Shown here piece after piece: positions 18,790 to 27,079 of a DNA stretch of 63,447 nt. The DNA is from Acidobacteriota bacterium (GTDB lineage: Bacteria > Acidobacteriota > Terriglobia > Terriglobales > Acidobacteriaceae). Numbering within the stretch: the first letter of the stretch is position 1; the number at the start of each line of letters is the position of its first letter. Below the pieces are notes generated by a model. That model was not told where the DNA came from, did no database searches, and worked only from the letters and a program-made list of their open reading frames with translations. The translations under genes were made by a program, and so were the position numbers. Location: NCBI GenBank assembly GCA_003225075.1, contig QIAP01000040.1, forward strand, positions 1 through 63,447, in the 5' to 3' direction.

Positions 18790-19158
18790 ATGAAAATAAG
18801 CAAAGTCCTGCTATTTCTGGTTCTTGCCGCTCTCTGTACGTCCTCGGCATTCGCTAAATCGAAGGGTGACGTGAGAGATGTCACCGGTTGCCTATCAAAA
18901 GGCGACAGTGCCAATGAATTCCTGTTGACTGCCAACGATGGGAGCACTTGGGAAATCCGCAGCAGTCGAACACCTCTCGCCGATCACGTCGGTCACACAG
19001 TTACGGTAACCGGTGTTGTTTCACATGCCAAGATGCACAACATGAAAGAAGACGCAAAAGAGGCAGCCAAAGATAGTGGCATGAAGAAAAGTGACGCCGA
19101 GCACGGACATTTGAAAGTCACAGACGTGAAGATGGTTAGCGACTCCTGCCAGAAATAG
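18790..19158 (+). CDS. Secreted small hypothetical protein (DUF5818-like)
   Basis: 122 aa with a clear signal peptide cleaved after SSAFA (about residue 22). The mature part has VTGCLSKGDSANEFLLTANDGSTWEI, an OB-like beta pattern, two cysteines and a His/Lys/Met-rich segment (HAKMHNMKEDAKEAAKDSGMKK), which might bind metal. A strong GAGGAGG precedes the ATG, and a good intrinsic terminator follows at 19184. Similar small secreted proteins are common in Acidobacteriota; no function is established. A stand-alone transcription unit. Confidence 0.8.
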   Translation: MKISKVLLFLVLAALCTSSAFAKSKGDVRDVTGCLSKGDSANEFLLTANDGSTWEIRSSRTPLADHVGHTVTVTGVVSHAKMHNMKEDAKEAAKDSGMKKSDAEHGHLKVTDVKMVSDSCQK

Positions 19159-19183
19159 TTGAATCAGCGAAGAGTATGAACAG

Positions 19184-19214
19184 GGTGGGATTGCTAATCC
19201 CACCTTCGTTTCTT
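19184..19214 (+). terminator. Intrinsic terminator after the 18790 gene
   Basis: Nine-bp stem GGTGGGATT (19184-19192) / AATCCCACC (19196-19204), 3-nt loop, then TTCGTTTCTT. Confidence 0.85.
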
Positions 19215-19236
19215 GCAACGCGCCGATTCCAGGCAC

Positions 19237-19824
19237 TCAGTTGGTCGATGCAACATAGCCCTCGTCTTTGTCTGCGGGCTCCGATTCCGGGTCCACGATC
19301 AGCTCCAGCAACCCGCCGTGCAGGAAGATTTCACTGAGGTGATCCACCGCCTCTGGATAGAGCCGGCCCACAGTTCGGCGGCGGCAGCCCAGCAAATCCG
19401 CCGCCTCGTCGTGGCTGTAATCCAACAGGACAACCCTCGCGATTAACTGTTGTGAAAAGTGGCCCAGCTTCTCCAGGCTGTTCTCTACGTCGTGCACAAA
19501 GATTACAGTGTCTTCAAATGTGGTCACGGTGTAAGAGGGGACGTGAGTGCGGAAGAACTCTCGCCCCAGTAGCGACGGTAGCCTGCCAACCTCTACCGAC
19601 AGCCGCGCGCATCGCTTCAGCATTCCCACGGTACGTGCACGGTAAAGCCAAAGATCGGGGTTTTCCCCCGGGGACCAGTCATGCGGTTGTGAGTGAGCGG
19701 GACCATTCTCCGCCGTCACCCAGGGAAGGATTGTCGCCAGCGTGCCGGCAATAAGGGTTTTGGTGATGGCATCTGTAGCAACGCTGCGAATCGTATTCCT
19801 GGCGGTGGCGTCTCTGGGCATCAT
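19237..19824 (-). CDS. Sigma-70 region-4-like DNA-binding protein
   Basis: 195 aa. The central and C-terminal part is well-formed: VGRLPSLLGREFF, FEDTVIFVHDVENSLEKL, then a predicted helix-turn-helix, QQLIARVVLLDYSHDEAADLLGC with RRRTVGRLYPEAVDHLSEIF, which resembles sigma region 4. There is no region 2, so it is not a complete ECF sigma factor. Proteins of this kind recur in Acidobacteriota as I recall them. The N-terminal 65 residues are poorly conserved in character and the start (ATG 19824 or 19821, or an internal ATG at about 19623) is uncertain, with no ribosome site visible. Confidence 0.7.
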   Translation of the reverse strand: MMPRDATARNTIRSVATDAITKTLIAGTLATILPWVTAENGPAHSQPHDWSPGENPDLWLYRARTVGMLKRCARLSVEVGRLPSLLGREFFRTHVPSYTVTTFEDTVIFVHDVENSLEKLGHFSQQLIARVVLLDYSHDEAADLLGCRRRTVGRLYPEAVDHLSEIFLHGGLLELIVDPESEPADKDEGYVASTN

Positions 19825-20259
19825 GGTTACACAAATTCGAACCGGTCGGCCACGGGCAAACGCGGTTGGCTAATGGTTCTTTGCGGCGCGCAGAACTCCG
19901 CCATTTTGGGAACGCAGGATGCGCAGTACACCTGTTGCATCCCTCGCTGGCGTAACCACAATCCGCCACACCGCTAGCAATACTTCAGTTCTAACTGCAA
20001 ATAGTTTTCATGTTTCAGTTCTGTTTCCATGAGTGCCTCCGTATGAATTGGGGAGTCAAGCTATTAGCGACCGGCAAAAGCTCTTAATTGCAGAGGCATA
20101 AGGATTCGCAGAGTCGACGAAGTTGATCTCCGGAAGCCCAACTGCCGAAACAAAAAAAGCCCTATAGGATGGGCCTCTCCTATAATTCTATTTCCTTCCA
20201 GATGTGAGACTTAAGCTTGGTATAGCGAAATGCTATAACGTCGATGTTATACTTCCTCG
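19825..20259. other. Intergenic region before the S24 repressor gene
   Basis: No gene recognised in 435 bp. It holds a minus-strand terminator-like hairpin (GCCC-N8-GGGC followed by seven Ts, about 20153-20175) with no minus-strand gene feeding it, and the operator palindromes at 20221-20251. Confidence 0.5.
20221..20251 (+). promoter_or_regulatory. Two overlapping operator-like palindromes
   Basis: TATAGC-GAAAT-GCTATA (20221-20237) and TATAAC-GTCGAT-GTTATA (20234-20251) share their central TATA. Both fit TATARC-N5/6-GYTATA. They end 8 bp before the start codon of the repressor gene, ideally placed for autoregulation. Confidence 0.75.
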
Positions 20260-20976
20260 ATGAAATTCCGAGCTTTGCAAGAAAATTTGCGCAAACAGTT
20301 ATGGGAGCGCATTGAAGAAGGCGACCTGACCGGCCTTCGTCTGGCGGAGCAGACCGGCTTCAAGCAGGCTCACATTTCCAACTTCCTCAACCGCAAGCGT
20401 GGTCTAAGCCTGGAAGGCATGGACAAGGTGCTCAACGTGCAGCATCTCTCTGTGCTCGACCTGCTGGATCCCAGCGAGATCAATAAACGTGCCAGCATCG
20501 TGCCTCCGGGCGAAGACGAGTTCGATAATGTGCTGCTGGCCGAGGCCAGGGTGGCCGCCACGGAGCCACTTATCATGAGCATGAACGTGCGGGAGATCCT
20601 GAAATTCAAGAAAAGCTTTTTGCGCCGGTTGCGCGCGGAAATGGAAGGGAATCGCGATAACTGGGAACGCTTCGTGCTGATCAAACTCGACGCCCGTGAG
20701 GGTATGAGCATGTATCCCCGACTGCTGCCTGGGGCCACGGTGTTAATTGATCGGCACTACAATTCGCTCAAGCCCTATCGCAAGGGCGAATTCAACATGT
20801 ACGCTGTCTTAAAGGACGGCACCTGCACCGTGAAGTATGTAGAAGTCGCCGGCAACCACCTGATTCTACGGCCGCATAACCAGGCTTATCCCATTGAGGT
20901 CATGACCATCGAGGAGGGGGAGACCTCGGCGGACTACATTGTCGGGCGGATTTGTTATGTGGGGATTGAGACCTAG
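20260..20976 (+). CDS. XRE-family repressor with S24/LexA-like C-terminal domain
   Basis: 238 aa. The N-terminal helix-turn-helix is visible at residues about 22-60 (RLAEQTGFKQAHISNFLNRKRGLSLEGMDKVL). The C-terminal half matches the S24 peptidase fold of LexA/CI repressors, with the serine in EGMSMYP (S150) and the lysine in CTVKYVEV (K192) both kept. No obvious Ala-Gly or Cys-Gly self-cleavage site is seen in the linker, so autoproteolysis is doubtful. No ribosome site precedes the ATG; a TATACT at 20248-20253 could give a leaderless mRNA. It is not flanked by prophage genes. Controls itself and possibly distant genes. Confidence 0.88.
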   Translation: MKFRALQENLRKQLWERIEEGDLTGLRLAEQTGFKQAHISNFLNRKRGLSLEGMDKVLNVQHLSVLDLLDPSEINKRASIVPPGEDEFDNVLLAEARVAATEPLIMSMNVREILKFKKSFLRRLRAEMEGNRDNWERFVLIKLDAREGMSMYPRLLPGATVLIDRHYNSLKPYRKGEFNMYAVLKDGTCTVKYVEVAGNHLILRPHNQAYPIEVMTIEEGETSADYIVGRICYVGIET

Positions 20977-21021
20977 CCTGCTCAAATCATAAACCACATT
21001 TGGCCTGGGCCACCCAAGATT

Positions 21022-21480
21022 CTAGCGCCAGTCTCTGATTGTCTTCTCCAGGACCTCAACGGCTTTGGCCAGAGCCCGCAGATCCTCACTCCTTAACCGC
21101 CCAAGTTGCTTCGCCAGATGGGCAATCCGCCGCTGCCGCGCTTTCTGGACTAGCCGCACGCCTTTGGCAGTGGCAGCAATCTGGACCCGCCGCGCGTCGC
21201 GCATGTCAGCCTCAATATGGACCAGTCCGCTATGTTTTAACCCCGCCACGATACGGCTCATGGTAGGAGGCTTCACCTGCTCCGCCGCAGCCAGCCGTCC
21301 CAGAGTCGTCTGGCCGCCGAACACCAGCACTGACAATGCAGATAGTCGCGCCGGACCCTCACCTGTCGCCGTGTCTTGTTTACGGGCCCTGCGCAGCAGA
21401 TGGATCGCCGCCGAGTGCAGACCATCAGCGACGTCTCTGGCCCCGCGCTCGGTGCTGGTCCTATTTCTCATTCTCCTCAT
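21022..21480 (-). CDS. MarR-family transcriptional regulator
   Basis: 152 aa, the usual MarR size. The winged helix is visible: LGRLAAAEQVKPPTMSRIV (recognition helices), LKHSGLVHIEADMRDARRVQI (the wing with the DxRR signature), followed by the C-terminal dimerisation helix. It is transcribed divergently from the ankyrin-repeat gene, and a 15-bp palindrome lies just downstream of that gene's predicted -10 box, so repression of the ankyrin gene is the simplest guess. Ligand unknown. Confidence 0.9.
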   Translation of the reverse strand: MRRMRNRTSTERGARDVADGLHSAAIHLLRRARKQDTATGEGPARLSALSVLVFGGQTTLGRLAAAEQVKPPTMSRIVAGLKHSGLVHIEADMRDARRVQIAATAKGVRLVQKARQRRIAHLAKQLGRLRSEDLRALAKAVEVLEKTIRDWR

Positions 21481-21592
21481 TTCGCGGATCCTGGCGCCGA
21501 TCTATCCATAATCCCATCCAACATCCTGTTACGCCGACCGAATGGGATCAGAATAATAATGCCCTCGGGAGGAAGGCCACAATCCTGCGCGG

Positions 21593-21637
21593 TTGACCAC
21601 CCGATTGTCATTAGTATAATTCGTTAGCATGGCTAAC
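21593..21637 (+). promoter_or_regulatory. Promoter and probable MarR operator for the ankyrin gene
   Basis: -35 TTGACC (21593-21598), 16-bp spacer, -10 TATAAT (21615-21620), then the perfect palindrome GTTAGC-ATG-GCTAAC (21623-21637) covering the expected transcription start near 21627. Confidence 0.75.
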
Positions 21638-21662
21638 TAACGTACCGAGTCGGAGAAGAAAC

Positions 21663-22319
21663 ATGGACGACAAACAAGAAATTATTACCTCGATCCAATC
21701 GGGGGACCTGGAGAAAACCCGGCAACTGTTGGCCAAAGATGCAAAGCTCGCCTTAGCCCGCGACAGCAGCGGGGTTTCTGCGGTCATGCACGCACTCTAT
21801 CGCCAACGCAAAGACATGCTTAACGTACTGCTTTCCATCAAGCCTGATCTCGATATTTTTGAATCGGCAAGTCTGGGTCACACCGATCGAATTTCCGAGT
21901 TGATCGGCAACGACCCCGCGCTGGTGAACGCCTGGTCCGGTGACGGGTTCACGCCCCTCCACCTGGCCTGTTACTTCGCAAAGGAAGACGCCGCGAGACT
22001 CTTATTACAACACGGTGCCGCAGTTGAGGCAGTGGCCAAGAATCCGATGAAGGTCATGCCGCTGCATTCGGCGGTTGCGGGACGTAATCTCGCGATCGTG
22101 AGGCTTCTGCTCGAACACGGAGCTCCGTCCAACGCGCGGCAGCAGCAAGGATGGACCGCCTTGCATGAAGCGGCCCAGCAGGGAAATGCCGCCATGCTCG
22201 CTCTACTGCTCGAGCATGGGGCAGATCCAAGCGCAAAAAATGACGCTGGCGTTACGCCGCTGAAACTAGCCAATGAAAAAGGCCATACCGAAATCGCGCG
22301 GGCACTGGGAGCGGCCTAG
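21663..22319 (+). CDS. Ankyrin-repeat protein
   Basis: 218 aa, no signal peptide or membrane segment. About five to six ankyrin repeats are visible, with the classic G-TPLHLA / GADP-A pattern (GFTPLHLACYFAKEDAARLL, MPLHSAVAGRNLAIVRLLLE, GWTALHEAAQQGNAAMLALL, GVTPLKLANEKGHTEIARAL). A protein-protein interaction module with unknown partner. A ribosome site (GGAGAAG) precedes the ATG. Divergent from marR and probably under its control. Confidence 0.9.
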   Translation: MDDKQEIITSIQSGDLEKTRQLLAKDAKLALARDSSGVSAVMHALYRQRKDMLNVLLSIKPDLDIFESASLGHTDRISELIGNDPALVNAWSGDGFTPLHLACYFAKEDAARLLLQHGAAVEAVAKNPMKVMPLHSAVAGRNLAIVRLLLEHGAPSNARQQQGWTALHEAAQQGNAAMLALLLEHGADPSAKNDAGVTPLKLANEKGHTEIARALGAA

Positions 22320-22639
22320 CTCGCGGATTCCGCTGGAGGCAATCCCAGCTGCCCGGCATGCACCAACTATTTGTTTTATTCAAAGTTGTGTCTTGATTTC
22401 TGCTCCGACCTTACCTAAGATGCCCGCACATCGCAGATAAGAAATCAGGCCAATTTCAGGTTTTTACCTGTCTATTCTCTCAGGTTTTTACCTGTTGTTC
22501 GTTGTTTGCAGTGCAAGTCTCTTCGTCTACGCCATGGCGTCGGTTTAATCCAAGGTAATAATCTGTGCGGATTAAGCGGGCTCGCGCTCAGCGTTCGTGA
22601 TGCCTTTCTAAATTCCTAAAGAGGAAAAGGAGAATCTCC
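22320..22639 (+). promoter_or_regulatory. Leader region with paired small palindromes
   Basis: The 320-bp gap before the beta-helix gene contains two identical hairpins CAGGT-TTTT-ACCTG (22457-22470 and 22481-22494, exactly 24 bp apart) and a further inverted repeat TTAATCC (22545-22551) / GGATTAA (22569-22575). The 24-bp phasing suggests two binding sites for one dimeric regulator. No promoter was identified with confidence. Confidence 0.5.
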
Positions 22640-24751
22640 GTGCTCACCAGAACTGCTTTTATTCTGACATTTCTTCTCGCAGTAATCGTGAACTGTAACG
22701 CAGTCGCACCCTCAATCGTCAATAGTTCGCCTTTGTACAACGGCTCTATCGGGGTCACTTATAACTTACAGTTGCTAGCCATTGGGGGGGCGGGCGGTCC
22801 TTACCGCTGGGCGCTCGCTTCCGGCAGTTTGCCGTCAGGACTGACGCTCACCAGTTCAGGGTTGCTTTGGGGTACGCCGACCGGCGGCAAGACGTATGCG
22901 TTTTCGCTAAAAGCCAGTGATGTGGCTGGCAACTCCCAGACAAAACCAGTCTCCATCACAGTTTTTTCCACGGCTGCAGACAATCGTTATTGCAACCGGG
23001 GAAACTTCACAAACTTTGCGGGAATGAAGACGGACCGCACCGCGAATTTGCCAACCTCATGCTTCTTCACCGCTCGCTTTGCAACTCCCTCGCCAGGGAG
23101 AGTCATAACAGTTCCGGCGGGAGCAAAGCTGCAAGGCTTTATTGACAGCGCGGTTTGCGGAGAGACGCTGATGCTGGCCGCGGGCGCCACTTATGAAAAT
23201 GTCAGTGGCTTTACCTTACCTGCAAAGCATTGCGACGACAATCACTGGATCACCATCCGCAGTAACACGGTGGATGCTAATTTACCGGCGGAGGGCGTGC
23301 GCATGACGCCGTGTTGGGCGAAAGTCGCCTCACTTCCCGGCCGTCCGCGATTTGCGTGTCCGGCGGGCGGGGTTCCTTCCAGCACCCGGTTGGCAAAGCT
23401 CCTGGTCAGACCCAGCGAAACGCCAATTACGATTTCCGGCGATCATTACCGGCTGATCGGTTTGGAGATTACGCGTCCCACCGGAAGCGGAGCTGTAGTT
23501 GATTTCGTGCAGACTCCGAGAGCCACAAAGATCATTCTGGATCGTATTTGGATGCACGGTACGGCGAGGGATGAGACGACCCACGGCGTGCAATTGGGCG
23601 ACGGGCACAGCATCGCAGTAATTGATTCGTATCTGAACGACTTTCACTGCATTGCCGGATCGTCCGGAAAATGCTCCGACGCGCAGGCGATCCTGGGAGG
23701 GAATGACACGGTGGGGGGTGGGACTTATAAGATTGTGAATAACTTTTTGGAGGCCGCTGCCGAGAATATCCTATTTGGAGGCGGCGCCTCGGTGGACATC
23801 CCGGGAGATATTGAAGTACGCCGCAACCATCTGTATAAGCCGATGTTATGGAACCCGGCCGACCCCAGCTTCTTCGGCACAACCTTTACCGTGAAGAACC
23901 ATTATGAGATGAAGAACGGAACCCGGGCCCTGGTGGAAGGAAATATTATGGAGAATACCTGGGGCGGCTTCTCGCAAATCGGCGCCCACATTCTGTTGAC
24001 GCCTAAGAACCAGACGCAGGGAAGGGTGAATTTGTGTCCCAATTGCTACGTCACCCATGTAACGGTTCGCTACAACCACATGATCAGTGGCGGGCAGGGA
24101 GTGCAGATTGCGGACGCCCCTAACGACAATGGTGCTTATGCCACCGCTGGCAACAGCGATTCGGTGCATGACAACCTGTTCGAAAATCTGGTTTACAAGA
24201 ACTGCTATAAGTGCACCAATTATTACAACCAGATTGCGACCGGAATAAGCGCGCCATCCTCGGACATCCTGAAAGGTGTAACCCTGCAGCACAACACGTT
24301 TGTGGTCGCGACCACAGTCGAGGGCACACCAACCAACGCGGGAATGCTGGAATTGGGAGGCCCGACCAGGACTAAACAGACCGGTATCACCGTCAGGGAC
24401 AACATCATCGTGGCGGGCTACTACGGACCGTGGACGACGGGGGGAACATCCAATTGCGCCACCAATCAACCCAACGGCCCACTGGGAAAGTTTAACGCGT
24501 GCTGGACCTACACTTTTATAGGGAACCTGATTCCCGGAGGAATGCTCATGCACGGCCAGAACCCCACATGGCCGGGCGGAAACATTTTCACGGCTAATCA
24601 GACGGCGGTTGAATACGTCAACCTGAAGAATGGTTTTGGCGGCGACTATCACCTCTCCCTCACCAGTCCGTACAAGCGCACGGCCAGTGATGGCAGGGAT
24701 CCGGGTGCCGACATCGATTCGTTGAACTCGTATATCAGGAACGTGAATTAA
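22640..24751 (+). CDS. Secreted Ig-like plus parallel beta-helix protein
   Basis: 703 aa. Signal peptide at residues 1-22, then a putative-Ig (He_PIG) domain (about 23-110; YRWALASGSLPSGLTLTSSGLLWGTP is its hallmark, here split across two strands), then a long region with repeated short beta-strands ending in N/G turns (EVRRNHLYKP, VRYNHMISGG, VHDNLFENL, LQHNTFVV, VRDNIIVAG) typical of right-handed beta-helix proteins such as polysaccharide lyases. No catalytic residues can be assigned by eye. The start is GTG 22640 behind AAAAGGAGA. A strong terminator follows at 24777. Extracellular carbohydrate binding or cleavage is an inference. Confidence 0.82.
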   Translation: MLTRTAFILTFLLAVIVNCNAVAPSIVNSSPLYNGSIGVTYNLQLLAIGGAGGPYRWALASGSLPSGLTLTSSGLLWGTPTGGKTYAFSLKASDVAGNSQTKPVSITVFSTAADNRYCNRGNFTNFAGMKTDRTANLPTSCFFTARFATPSPGRVITVPAGAKLQGFIDSAVCGETLMLAAGATYENVSGFTLPAKHCDDNHWITIRSNTVDANLPAEGVRMTPCWAKVASLPGRPRFACPAGGVPSSTRLAKLLVRPSETPITISGDHYRLIGLEITRPTGSGAVVDFVQTPRATKIILDRIWMHGTARDETTHGVQLGDGHSIAVIDSYLNDFHCIAGSSGKCSDAQAILGGNDTVGGGTYKIVNNFLEAAAENILFGGGASVDIPGDIEVRRNHLYKPMLWNPADPSFFGTTFTVKNHYEMKNGTRALVEGNIMENTWGGFSQIGAHILLTPKNQTQGRVNLCPNCYVTHVTVRYNHMISGGQGVQIADAPNDNGAYATAGNSDSVHDNLFENLVYKNCYKCTNYYNQIATGISAPSSDILKGVTLQHNTFVVATTVEGTPTNAGMLELGGPTRTKQTGITVRDNIIVAGYYGPWTTGGTSNCATNQPNGPLGKFNACWTYTFIGNLIPGGMLMHGQNPTWPGGNIFTANQTAVEYVNLKNGFGGDYHLSLTSPYKRTASDGRDPGADIDSLNSYIRNVN

Positions 24752-24776
24752 GGCAGAACGCCGATTCAGTCAAGGG

Positions 24777-24810
24777 CAGGGCCCGGTCAATAAACCGGGC
24801 CCTGTTTATT
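24777..24810 (+). terminator. Intrinsic terminator after the beta-helix gene
   Basis: Eleven-bp perfect stem CAGGGCCCGGT (24777-24787) / ACCGGGCCCTG (24794-24804), loop CAATAA, then TTTATT. Confidence 0.92.
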
Positions 24811-25008
24811 CTTAGCAGCACATTCTTCAGCAGACGATATCCATCGACAATTGTTTTTATAAATGCTCGAGCGCACAGCGAAAGAACAATCCCGCAGGCA
24901 ACTTACCTCTTTCAGTTCACGTCGAAAATATATCGACTCTCTGCCAAGCTGGCGTCCCTAGCTGTTTCAGGATCTGCCCAGGCAGGGTGCGACGAAAGGG
25001 AGTGTTCG

Positions 25009-25908
25009 ATGCGTTACATGGTAATTACAATGCGAAGTTTAGCGCTGTCCGGCCTTTTGCTTCTGTTCGGATGTGGAGGGCTTTCGTCCAGGGGGACACC
25101 CACGCCTCCTCCAAACGGAACTCCACAATTCGGGCATGTTTTTCTGGTGGTGGAGGAGAACCATAGCTATTCGGATGTGATTGGCAATTCACAGATGCCC
25201 TATCTTAATAACCTCGCCTCGCAATACGGTCTGGCCACCCAGTATTTTGCGAACATTCATCCTTCACTCGGCAATTACTTCATGTTGACGACAGGATTAG
25301 ACACCCCCAGCGATGATTTATTTAATGGGACCGTGAGCGCTGACAACGTAGTTCGCGAATTAGTCAAGGCGGGCAAAAGCTGGAAGTGTTATGCGGAGAA
25401 TCTCCCCTCGGTCGGCTACACGGGGAATGATCTTGTGTTTTATCCTTATGTGAAATGGCACAATCCTTTCGCGTATTTTACAGACGTGACCGGCACCAGC
25501 GAGGCGAACAATCTGGTCTCCTTCGATCAATTCAAATCCGATCTTGCAGCCGGCCATCTACCGAATTATTCCTTCATCGTCCCTAATATGCTGGACGACG
25601 CTCACGATGGCCCACTGGCAGTGGCCGACCTGTGGCTGAGAGTGAACATTGATCCGCTGATCTCGAACCCTGTTTTCCAGAAGGATGGATTGCTGGTGAT
25701 TTTGTTTGACGAATCTGATGGCAACGATACTGCCAATGGCGGCGGGCACGTGGCTGCGGTGGTGGTCAGCGCGCAAGCAAAGAAAGGATTTCAGTCCACC
25801 ACGATGTACCAGCATCAGAGCACGCTGCGACTTCTTCTCCAGGGACTGGGAGTGACAAGCCTTCCTGGCGCCGCGGCCAGCGCACCGAGCATGGGTGAAT
25901 TTTTCTAA
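25009..25908 (+). CDS. Lipoprotein phosphoesterase (AcpA/phospholipase C-like family)
   Basis: 299 aa. A lipobox (LLLLFGCGG) gives a predicted lipid-anchored protein. The body matches the PF04185 phosphoesterase superfamily: the metal/nucleophile motif FGHVFLVVEENHSYSDVIG, an ANIHPSLGNYFMLTTG segment, NMLDDAHDGP and LLVILFDESDGND (metal ligands). Family members act as acid phosphatases or phospholipases C on extracytoplasmic substrates; which one applies here is unknown. The 200-bp leader has several small inverted repeats but no recognised riboswitch. Confidence 0.85.
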   Translation: MRYMVITMRSLALSGLLLLFGCGGLSSRGTPTPPPNGTPQFGHVFLVVEENHSYSDVIGNSQMPYLNNLASQYGLATQYFANIHPSLGNYFMLTTGLDTPSDDLFNGTVSADNVVRELVKAGKSWKCYAENLPSVGYTGNDLVFYPYVKWHNPFAYFTDVTGTSEANNLVSFDQFKSDLAAGHLPNYSFIVPNMLDDAHDGPLAVADLWLRVNIDPLISNPVFQKDGLLVILFDESDGNDTANGGGHVAAVVVSAQAKKGFQSTTMYQHQSTLRLLLQGLGVTSLPGAAASAPSMGEFF

Positions 25909-25946
25909 TTCTGCTTCCCTGAAGGAGAGCGCCACGCGGGGAGAAA

Positions 25947-26909
25947 TCATGCGGGCGTCCGCTGTCTTGCCCTGTTCAGGCGCTCTTTCAGTGACGTCGG
26001 CTTGTAGTTGAACTCTGTCCTGAAACGATCCGAGCTGATTTGTCTGGGGAACCCGGTCACCCTGAGGTCGCCAAAAGTTATGCGGATGTTGTTGTTCAAA
26101 ACCTGGATTTCTTTACCTAAGTCACTCAACTGCCAGATTTCAGAGGGAACGTTATACGCCGAAAAAGCCACCTGTTTGGCGTCGAGGAGGATTGCAAACA
26201 CGTCCGCCAAGTCTTCGACGTGGACCATGGAAAGAATCTCATCCGGCCTGTAGGGAATCGATATTTCGCAACTCCGCTGGTCGCCGAGAAAATCAAAGAG
26301 TTGACTACGCCAAGGCGAGGCAGTGCCCGTTGCGCCCGGGCCAAGGACGGTTGAAATTCTTAAGGCCGTGAACTGGATTCCATGGTTGCAAGCGTAAGCT
26401 TCACCCAACGCCTCAGCATACTTCTTGGCTGCTCCATAGAGGTCTTCCGGCGCCGTTGGAGAGATCTCAGAAACCGTGTCGGATGCGCCGCTTGATCCGT
26501 AGACGCTGAGCGAACTCGCATAGACAATCCTGGGAACCTGGAAGTTGCGCGCGGCTTCCAAAATATTCAGTGTGCCCGCGATATTAACCTGCGTTGCTGC
26601 CTGGGGGTTCTGTTTTGAGGCGGTAGGCAGGAGTGATGCCAAATGAACAATACTATTGAACTTATGTGCCCTGAATATCTCCTGGAGTTGCCGGGGGTCG
26701 GTGACGTCACAGGCGTAAAAGATGCCAGGAGTAGTGCTGTTAGATTTTTGGTCTAGCGAGATTACATTTCTTCCCGCGCTGAGAAGTCGTGAGCGCACCC
26801 AGCGCCCGATGAAACCTTCTGCGCCAGTGACCAGGGTGTGATGGGGTCCGAGCACGCCATTGATTATGCAATGGTTCGGGGCGGTCAGTACAAACTTTGG
26901 CGTTGTCAT
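25947..26909 (-). CDS. NAD-dependent epimerase/dehydratase (extended SDR)
   Basis: About 320 aa from ATG 26909 (MTTPKFVLTAPNH); the longer frame to 27020 is unsupported. The Rossmann motif is TLVTGAEGFIGRWV (GxxGxxG), the acidic residue after beta-2 is in ISLDQKSN, and the catalytic triad is YASSLSVYG (Ser) and YGAAKKYAE (YxxxK). Similar to sugar-nucleotide 4-epimerases/dehydratases and to reductases such as nucleoside-diphosphate-sugar epimerases. Substrate unknown. It is a lone gene facing away from the secreted-protein gene at 27080. Confidence 0.9.
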   Translation of the reverse strand: MTTPKFVLTAPNHCIINGVLGPHHTLVTGAEGFIGRWVRSRLLSAGRNVISLDQKSNSTTPGIFYACDVTDPRQLQEIFRAHKFNSIVHLASLLPTASKQNPQAATQVNIAGTLNILEAARNFQVPRIVYASSLSVYGSSGASDTVSEISPTAPEDLYGAAKKYAEALGEAYACNHGIQFTALRISTVLGPGATGTASPWRSQLFDFLGDQRSCEISIPYRPDEILSMVHVEDLADVFAILLDAKQVAFSAYNVPSEIWQLSDLGKEIQVLNNNIRITFGDLRVTGFPRQISSDRFRTEFNYKPTSLKERLNRARQRTPA

Positions 26910-27079
26910 TTGTTCGGTGTTGCGCCCCGATGGAATCTCGTGGAGAATACATTCAGCACGATTCTCTTGAGAACAAGTGGAGACGCCCGGGCGTTTCAGA
27001 TTTTGATGCCAGTTGGGCAAGAGTTTTCTCGTTGCCGTCCCCAGGCAGCGTAATCAGGCGGCGTTCGTAAGAGTCAATT

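Noticed and set aside
20153-20175. Terminator of a minus-strand gene
   Set aside because: The hairpin plus T-run is plausible, but no minus-strand gene ends nearby; left as a note only.
24811-25008. c-di-GMP (GEMM) riboswitch before the phosphoesterase gene
   Set aside because: The conserved GEMM core (GCAAACC...CGCAAAG) is absent; only a weak structural impression remains.
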